This document shows, one piece after another, positions 58,541 through 64,000 of a stretch of DNA of 64,000 nucleotides. Source of the stretch: Ashinkailepas kermadecensis. Taxonomy: Eukaryota > Arthropoda > Thecostraca > Neolepadidae. Both the position numbers and the translations under genes were made by a program. A model generated the notes under the pieces. That model saw nothing but the letters and a program-made list of their open reading frames with translations, searched no databases and was not told the origin of the DNA. Each line of letters opens with the position of its first letter. The first letter of the stretch is position 1. The DNA lies in assembly GCA_034440615.1 (NCBI GenBank), contig JAOTOM010005128.1, positions 637,001 to 701,000 of the forward strand, written 5' to 3'.

Positions 58541-59497
58541 ATGCCGGGTCTTTACAACCGTTTTTCACATCGCGTTGATAGACCAGTTGAGACGGGTGAA
58601 ATCATCCTGACTGACTTCCTAATAACAGCATAATTAGCATGGTCATCGATTGAGGCCTGTCTTCACACTTGGGGGGGGGGCAAGGTCCACAATGCGTTTT
58701 GAGTCCAGAATATCTAGTGTAGGCGTAATGTTAACTTCACTTCGGAAAGCAGGTCGGAGCCGCTGCTCCTACGGAGAGTAGCGGCTTTGCGGAGATGCCA
58801 CTATGGTCGATAGCGATGTCTGGGTGGTTATTCTGCCAGAGTGAATGACACCAGATGAATATGCCAAACTTGTGGAAGCGGCTGTGCGGCATTCAGCGAC
58901 GCGAAGTCGTGAATGCAATGACCAATTTTGACGAAAAAATCAGCAGTGATTCATTCCAAATTCTTGCGTGCTGGAAAGAAGCCGCTTTCAGAGTTCAAAG
59001 CAGGTTCCGAATGGTGCTGGCGCCCGCCGACATTTTGGAATTTTATAACACTAAAGGGGACTGCAAACACATTAGCATCTCAAGGGCCATCGCGAACCTG
59101 TGTGACTGATGCTGTTCGGTTAAGCGTTATACAGCGGTTGAGCCTGATGATCTTTGCTTTCTCAAGTATGTTCGAACATATGCAATTCCAGATCACTTGT
59201 CCCCGCGCTGCGCAGGGCTAGATACCCAGCATCAAAGGTTACTTCTTTATTTAGTAATGGCCTGCTCGTTAACCACTACTTAGTTTTTACAGAATTACAG
59301 ACTTCGGAATTATCTCGGAATTACATATTTGCCCATCCTGTATCGGCATGGTGTGCGCTCAGTGTGTCATTGCCATTGTCATTGTCAAATGTGCAACAAT
59401 GCCGACCCGTGGGTGGTAGCGTTACCGAGCCTTTCTCGGGACGTTCTCACTTTACTGTTCTCGCCCAACTGCCATTCTTATCGGGACTATTATTATC
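58541..59497. other. Intron 7, no recognised feature
   Basis: No coding or structural feature recognised; short unsupported open frames only. Confidence 0.4.
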
Positions 59498-59760
59498 ACC
59501 CGACTGACTTTCTCACCAGACTATTCTCACCCGACTGACGTTCTCACCAGACTATTATCACCCGACTGGCGCTCTCGCCAGACTATTCTCACCCGACTGA
59601 CGTTCTCACCAGACTATTATCACCCGACTGGCGATCTCGCCAGACTATTCTCACCCGACTGACGTTCTCACCAGACTATTATCACCCGACTGGCGATCAC
59701 GCCAGACTATTCTCACCCGATTGGCGCTCTCACCGGACTATTCTCACCCAACTGACATGT
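59498..59760 (+). repeat. 31-bp array preceding the exon 8 acceptor
   Basis: About eight units read TCTCACCCGACTGACGTTCT then CACCAGACTAT. The last unit, CTATTCTCACCCAACTGACATGTGCAG, shown here only by its ends CTATTCTCACCCAACTG and ATGTGCAG, is the polypyrimidine region and acceptor of exon 8. Each unit contains a CCAG that could act as a decoy acceptor. Confidence 0.88.
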
Positions 59761-59764
59761 GCAG

Positions 59765-59904
59765 GTCTGTGCGGCAACTGGATCGAGATAGCGTACGGCA
59801 CGAGTTCCGGCACAGTACGTGTGATCGTGCAGCACCCCGAGACGGTGGGCCACGGACCTCAGCTGTTCCAGACCTTCACCGTCCACCGCAGTCCCGTCAC
59901 TAAG
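59765..59904 (+). CDS. KCTD3/SHKBP1-like, exon 8
   Basis: The acceptor ATGTGCAG ends 59764; the donor is AAG then GTCGGT at 59905. The exon completes Ser and reads [40 protein letters not shown] and [19 protein letters not shown] and VQHPETVG...[14 protein letters not shown] are almost identical to vertebrate KCTD3/SHKBP1. It enters in phase 1 and leaves in phase 0. Arrays flank it on both sides. Intron retention would give an open frame through the downstream array to about 60837. Confidence 0.97.
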
Positions 59905-60838
59905 GTCGGTCATGCCCCCATGGCACCGTCACTAAGGTCGGTCACACGCACAGTTCCGGCACTTGGATCAGTCACCCCACAGTCTCCTCACTGGGGTCAT
60001 GGACGCCCCGCAGTCCCGTCACGAGTGTCTGTCACCCCGCAGTCACGTCACGAGTGTCGGTCACCCCGCAGTCCCGTCACGAATGTCGGTCACCCCGCAG
60101 TCACGTCACGAATGTCGGTCACCCCGCAGTCACGTCACGAATGTCGGTCACCCCGCAGTCACGTCACGAGTGTCGGTCACCCCGCAGTCACGTCACGAGT
60201 GTCGGTCACCCCGCAGTCACGTCACGAGTGTCGGTCACCCCGCAGTCACGTCACGAGTGTCGGTCACCCCGCAGTCACGTCACGAGTGTCGGTCGCCCCG
60301 CAGTCCCGTCACGAATGTCGGTCACCCCGCAGTCCCGTCACGAGTGTCGGTCACCCCGCAGTCCCGTCACGAGTGTCGGTCACCCCGCAGTCACGTCACG
60401 AGTGTCGGTCACCCCGCAGTCACGTCACGAGTGTCGGTCACCCCGCAGTCCCGTCACGAATGTCGGTCACCCCGCAGTCCCGTCACGAATGTCGGTCACC
60501 CCGCAGTCACGTCACGAGTGTCGGTCACCCCGCAGTCCCGTCACGAGTGTCGGTCACCCCGCAGTCCCGTCACGAGTGTCGGTCACCCCGCAGTCCCGTC
60601 ACGAATGTCGGTCACCCCGCAGTCCCGTCACGAATGTCGGTCACCTCACAATCTCGTCACGAATGTCGGCCACCCCGAAGCCTCGTCACGAATGTCGGTC
60701 ACCCCGCAGTCCCGTCACGAATGTCGGTCACCCCGCAGTCCCGTCACGAGTGTCCGTCACCCCGCAGTCCCGTCACGAATGTCGGTCACCCCGCAGTCTC
60801 GTCACGAATGTCAGTCACCCCGCAGTCCTGTCACTGAG
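59890..60838 (+). repeat. 29-bp array of exon 8 donor copies
   Basis: About 30 units read CGCAGTCCCGTCACGAATGT then CGGTCACCC. The exon 8 end reads CGCAGTCCCGTCACTAAG then GTCGGTCA, so each unit is a copy of the junction in which the base before GT is now T. Units therefore keep GTCGGT but have a weaker donor context than the first. Because 29 is not a multiple of three and no unit has a stop, all three plus frames are open. Confidence 0.95.
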
Positions 60839-61178
60839 GTCGTCCCCGTGACTAGTCAGGCTACGCAGGTGGTATGGTGCCACAGACGGCGGCGGTGAGT
60901 GCCACGCCTGGGTGTGGCGGCCGGCGACCTCTGCCGCTGAGTTAGACGACCGTCACTGTGTGAACTTCTGCTGAGCACTTACCCAGGCTGCTCTGATCAC
61001 TGTTGCCAGATCTGTGAGATTCGTGAGAATTTTAATTATCGTAAAACCTGAGTCATTGTGTTGCCTGCCTACGTTCCATGCTTGGGATTTTCCATCCACA
61101 GTTCGGACGTCATTGGCGGGGGTGTTATCCGCGAGCGCAATGGCGCGCTTCCTCGCCCGTTTGAAGTGTCTGCCAAGT

Positions 61179-61223
61179 GTTTCTCTGCCGGAGAAGTTGT
61201 TGACGTCGGCGCGTTGTCGCCAG
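61179..61223 (+). repeat. 45-bp duplication of the exon 9 start
   Basis: The 45 bases before exon 9 resemble its first 45 bases: [15 protein letters not shown] upstream against [15 protein letters not shown] in the exon, same frame and no stop. It is a one-step tandem duplication across the acceptor. Confidence 0.8.
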
Positions 61224-61410
61224 GTGTCACTGTCGGAGAAGTTCCTGATATCGGCGTGCTCCGAGTACCACCACGTGCGCACGTGGTCGGTGACGCGGTT
61301 CAGAGGCATGATCAGCACTCAGCCCGGCTCGCAGCCGCTGGCCAGCTTCAAGATCGTCAGTCTCGAGAGCGTGGAGCACCAGCCGACCCACGCTGTCGGG
61401 AACGACCCAG
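61224..61410 (+). CDS. KCTD3/SHKBP1-like, exon 9 (last in window)
   Basis: The acceptor GTTGTCGCCAG ends 61223; the donor is GTCGGT at 61411. The exon reads [40 protein letters not shown] and SFKIVSLE, ending in GNDP. LSEKxLxSxC...[20 protein letters not shown] is a hallmark WD-type segment. It enters in phase 0 and leaves in phase 1; vertebrate proteins continue with a G(P/x)xGERDDQQVF exon that I could not find before the window ends. Roughly the last third of the protein is therefore missing here. Confidence 0.96.
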
Positions 61411-61691
61411 GTCGGTGGTGGCAGAAGTCCGTGTCAGTAGCGGCAACGACCCGGACCGCTGGCGGGAGTGGCGGGGCCAGTGGCGGGGCATGGGTCGGGT
61501 CAGTGGCGGGAATGGCATACCAGATGGATCGTCTGTTAAAGGAACACTACTGCTCCAGCATGTTGCGTATGGGCTGCGTGTGTCACAAACCCTGCCCAGG
61601 AGAGCTTTGCTTCTCCAGTGACGGTGGCAATGCTTGAAGTCATTGTTGATCGTCTCTTGGGGCTGGTGCGACTTGTAGTGCCGTATTGAGC
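61411..61691. other. Start of intron 9
   Basis: Contains a second, imperfect copy of the exon 9 end region (GGCAACGACCCGG against GGGAACGACCCAG at the junction), followed by CAGTGGCGGGA-type short repeats. No exon is recognised. Confidence 0.5.
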
Positions 61692-61881
61692 TTGTGTATA
61701 AATAAAATATATATACGACCTTCAATATACCAGGAGGTGCTGAGTTGACATCAAAAGTAACGATAAGGGTTGTACTTTATTGCTTTGGAGCAATAAAGTA
61801 CAACCCTTATCGTTACTTTTGATGTCAACTCAGCACCTCCTGGTATATTGAAGGTCGCATGTATATTTTATTTATACACAA
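61692..61881. repeat. Near-perfect 92-bp inverted repeat
   Basis: Arms 61692-61783 and 61790-61881 pair with about two mismatches around a 6-base loop (TTTGGA). The arms contain TTCAATATACCAGGAGGTGC and AACGATAAGGGTTGTACTTT. Such a structure can extrude as a cruciform or be the core of a small foldback element. Confidence 0.93.
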
Positions 61882-63315
61882 TGTCTAAAACCCAGGAGCA
61901 TCTAAGAGCCATTCTTCGTCATATTAACCTTATTGAGCTGTCAAAATTTCCGAATCCAACCATCAATCTCATTATGGCTATGGCCCATGAAGAGAACCAC
62001 CTTAAACAACAGCTATTAACTGTTCTCACTTTATTTTCTGTATTAATTCCGCATTTGTATTTGGGCGTTCCAAGACTTACACTAATGCAGTAGCTCTTCT
62101 ACGCTGTCGTAGTGAAAAAGTACGTGGAGGTATGGTTGTTGTAATTTCAGTTTAGCTTCAACTGAGTCGTATTTGAACCCTATATGTCGTTGCGATGCTA
62201 CGTAATCTGTATATGCATTACCATAGCATTGGCTTGTGTATGTCATGCTCACTTTTGTGATTATGTTTTTGCAGGCTTTGGAGAACTTGCATTCTTCCTT
62301 AAGTGGGTGTCATGGGTGTCATTTTACGTATGCTTAGGGGACCGCTAACCCCTCAGTCATTTATTTCCCCCCTCCCCATCCACGAATCAGGTTGAAGCTT
62401 AAACATTGGGCATATGGGTATACACTGGATACACGTGGTTTCGGGGCAGCTTTTGCCATCAAAAACGTCATTGCCCCTCCCCCAATCAGTTCACAAAGTG
62501 ACACCCATGTTCGTCACTGCCAAATTGTCGCAATCACCTCATTACAGGAGGTTGTAGTGGGATGAGAATCAGTGACTCGTGTGATTTCACCCAGATGATC
62601 TACTTTTATGTGCTGATCCGACCTGACCTGACCAGTGCAGGCCAGTAAGACGGGCAGAATAATGAGTAGTAGAGTGTATCGTCAGAAAGGGTGCGTATCA
62701 TATCTTCCTATGTTCATAACTTCCAAATGGTAAGTTAACATCCAAAAAATTGGAAGGTATCATCCAAAAATTGGAATTCAACTTCCATAGCAACCTGGAT
62801 AGGTTGCATTCATCTTTTCCCAATTTCCTTTTTTTTCAAAGTTCATGACTTTCTAATTGGAAATTATCTTCCAAAGCAGCCTGGGTAGGAACCTAGCATA
62901 ACTTAACCTACCCTAACCATACTATAACCAAATCTAACCTGACGTTCACATTTTTCGAAGCTGACGCCCAATTTGAAAGTTATGAACTTTGGAATATATG
63001 AACTTCAGAAAATGTGAACGTGCCCCGTCAGAAAACGTTTTCTCGAAACTTAACAGGTACTAGCAATTTTCTGGTGTGAGATGCTGAGAAACCACCGAAA
63101 GCGCCGAAAAAAGAACTGATTTCAAAATCGAGCATACATTAGGTTCCGGACCATTTATTATTTGGTACGGGGCCAACGTGCTATCATCTAGCGAAGAAAG
63201 TGTCATTTCCGCTATCGCTTATTAGAAATATGCTGACCTGTATCGTTCCTGAATCGGCACGCTAAAATATACTGAATGGTGAAGGTCGTCATCGCCTTGC
63301 GGTAGCTAGAACGCA
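61882..63315. other. Intron 9 sequence, no exon found
   Basis: A short frame at 61848-62093 has no recognisable family. CCTAACC-type repeats appear near 62895-62940. The next KCTD3 exon was not detected. Confidence 0.45.
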
Positions 63316-63768
63316 TGTGATGAGCAAACGTAAACTCTTGAATATATGTACATTGCCTTTCGCTCATACCGCACCATCATTGGCAAATTCCGCACACCCA
63401 AATATCACACCACATTGAAGAATAGGCTGTGATGAGCAAACGTAAACTCTTGAATATATGTACATTGTCCGTTCGCTCCACCGCACCATCATTGGCCAAT
63501 TCCGCACACCCAAATATCACACCACATTGAAGAATAGGCTGTGATGAGCAAACGTAAACTCTTGAATATATGTACATTGTCCGTTCGCTCACACCGCACC
63601 ATCATTGGCCAATTCCGCACACACAAATATCACACCACATTGAAGAATAGGCTGTGATGAGCAAACGTAAACTCTTGAATATATGTACATTGCCGTTCGC
63701 TCACACCGCACCATCATTGGCCAATTCCGCACACCCAAATATCACACCACATTGAAGAATAGGCTTTT
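63316..63768. repeat. 112-bp tandem repeat, 4 copies
   Basis: Copies begin near 63318, 63430, 63542 and 63655, sharing TGATGAGCAAACGTAAACTC, CATCATTGGCCAATTCCGCA and CACACCACATTGAAGAATAG with few differences. Confidence 0.95.
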
Positions 63769-64000
63769 GCGAATACCCTGGCATCATACCCGCACGAAAA
63801 TACCAGACTTGTTAGTGTATGGGCAAAGCGAGTCCATAAAGAGAGTTTGCAGGAAATCGCGTTGAGTTGAAGAAGAATTGCGCCACTGCATTACGCTGAA
63901 CACATTGTGAGATGGTGCAGTGATTGCGTAAACATTTTGGTCGGCACGGGTGGGTGCTCGAGGATGTGCTGCGGTGTCAGTTGGGTTGTATTGTGTAGCT
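63769..64000. other. Right edge, nothing recognised
   Basis: No coding exon or repeat is recognised in the last 230 bases. Confidence 0.5.

Noticed and set aside
59963..60898. 311- and 265-codon plus-strand frames
   Set aside because: The 29-bp array has no stops in any plus frame. Only the frame continuing exon 8 could ever be translated, and only by intron retention.

Overview
The window is animal nuclear DNA, most likely from an arthropod and plausibly a crustacean. Evidence: spliced genes with GT-AG introns, an arthropod chitin-binding (RR-type) cuticle protein gene, TTAGG-type repeats, a eukaryotic tRNA-Gly, CR1-like LINE debris and many DNA transposons. Most long open frames are accidental, because they run through tandem arrays without stops. 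The real coding sequence is a small fraction of the 64 kb.

Layout. (1) 1-8162, plus strand: the 3' end of a TEX2-like gene (SMP-domain lipid-transfer protein), five exons ending in a stop at 8160-8162. (2) 8163-25140: intergenic, holding LINE fragments, a foldback cluster rich in TTAGG repeats, a large CT microsatellite, a hAT-like element with a perfect 8-bp target duplication and a piggyBac-like element flanked by TTAA. (3) 25141 to beyond the right edge, plus strand: the KCTD3/SHKBP1 orthologue, a BTB plus WD-repeat protein. Nine coding exons joining in consistent phase give about 470 residues; the C-terminal third lies outside the window. Its introns hold a tRNA-Gly(TCC), a long palindrome, an ORF1-only LINE derivative, several transposons and, on the opposite strand inside the 14-kb intron 7, a complete two-exon cuticle protein gene with a TATA box.

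The most striking signal is that many minisatellites sit exactly on splice junctions. The repeat unit is a copy of the exon/intron border itself, so each array multiplies the donor or acceptor: TEX2 exon at 5939 (acceptor), KCTD3 exon 2 (nine donors), exon 3 (about 31 acceptors in a 33-bp, frame-preserving, stop-free array), exon 4 (about 34 acceptors), exon 7 (five GTRAGT donors), exon 8 (donor side clearly, acceptor side probably) and exon 9 (one 45-bp duplication). I know of no standard feature type for this.

A second signal is a set of insertions of only about 54-67 bp, most with 10-15 bp target-site duplications. They consist solely of the hairpin 3' tail also found at the end of the ORF1-only LINE, and all begin at the hairpin base. 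A third is a roughly 480-bp element present four times, in which a small open frame resembling a signal-peptide exon recurs.
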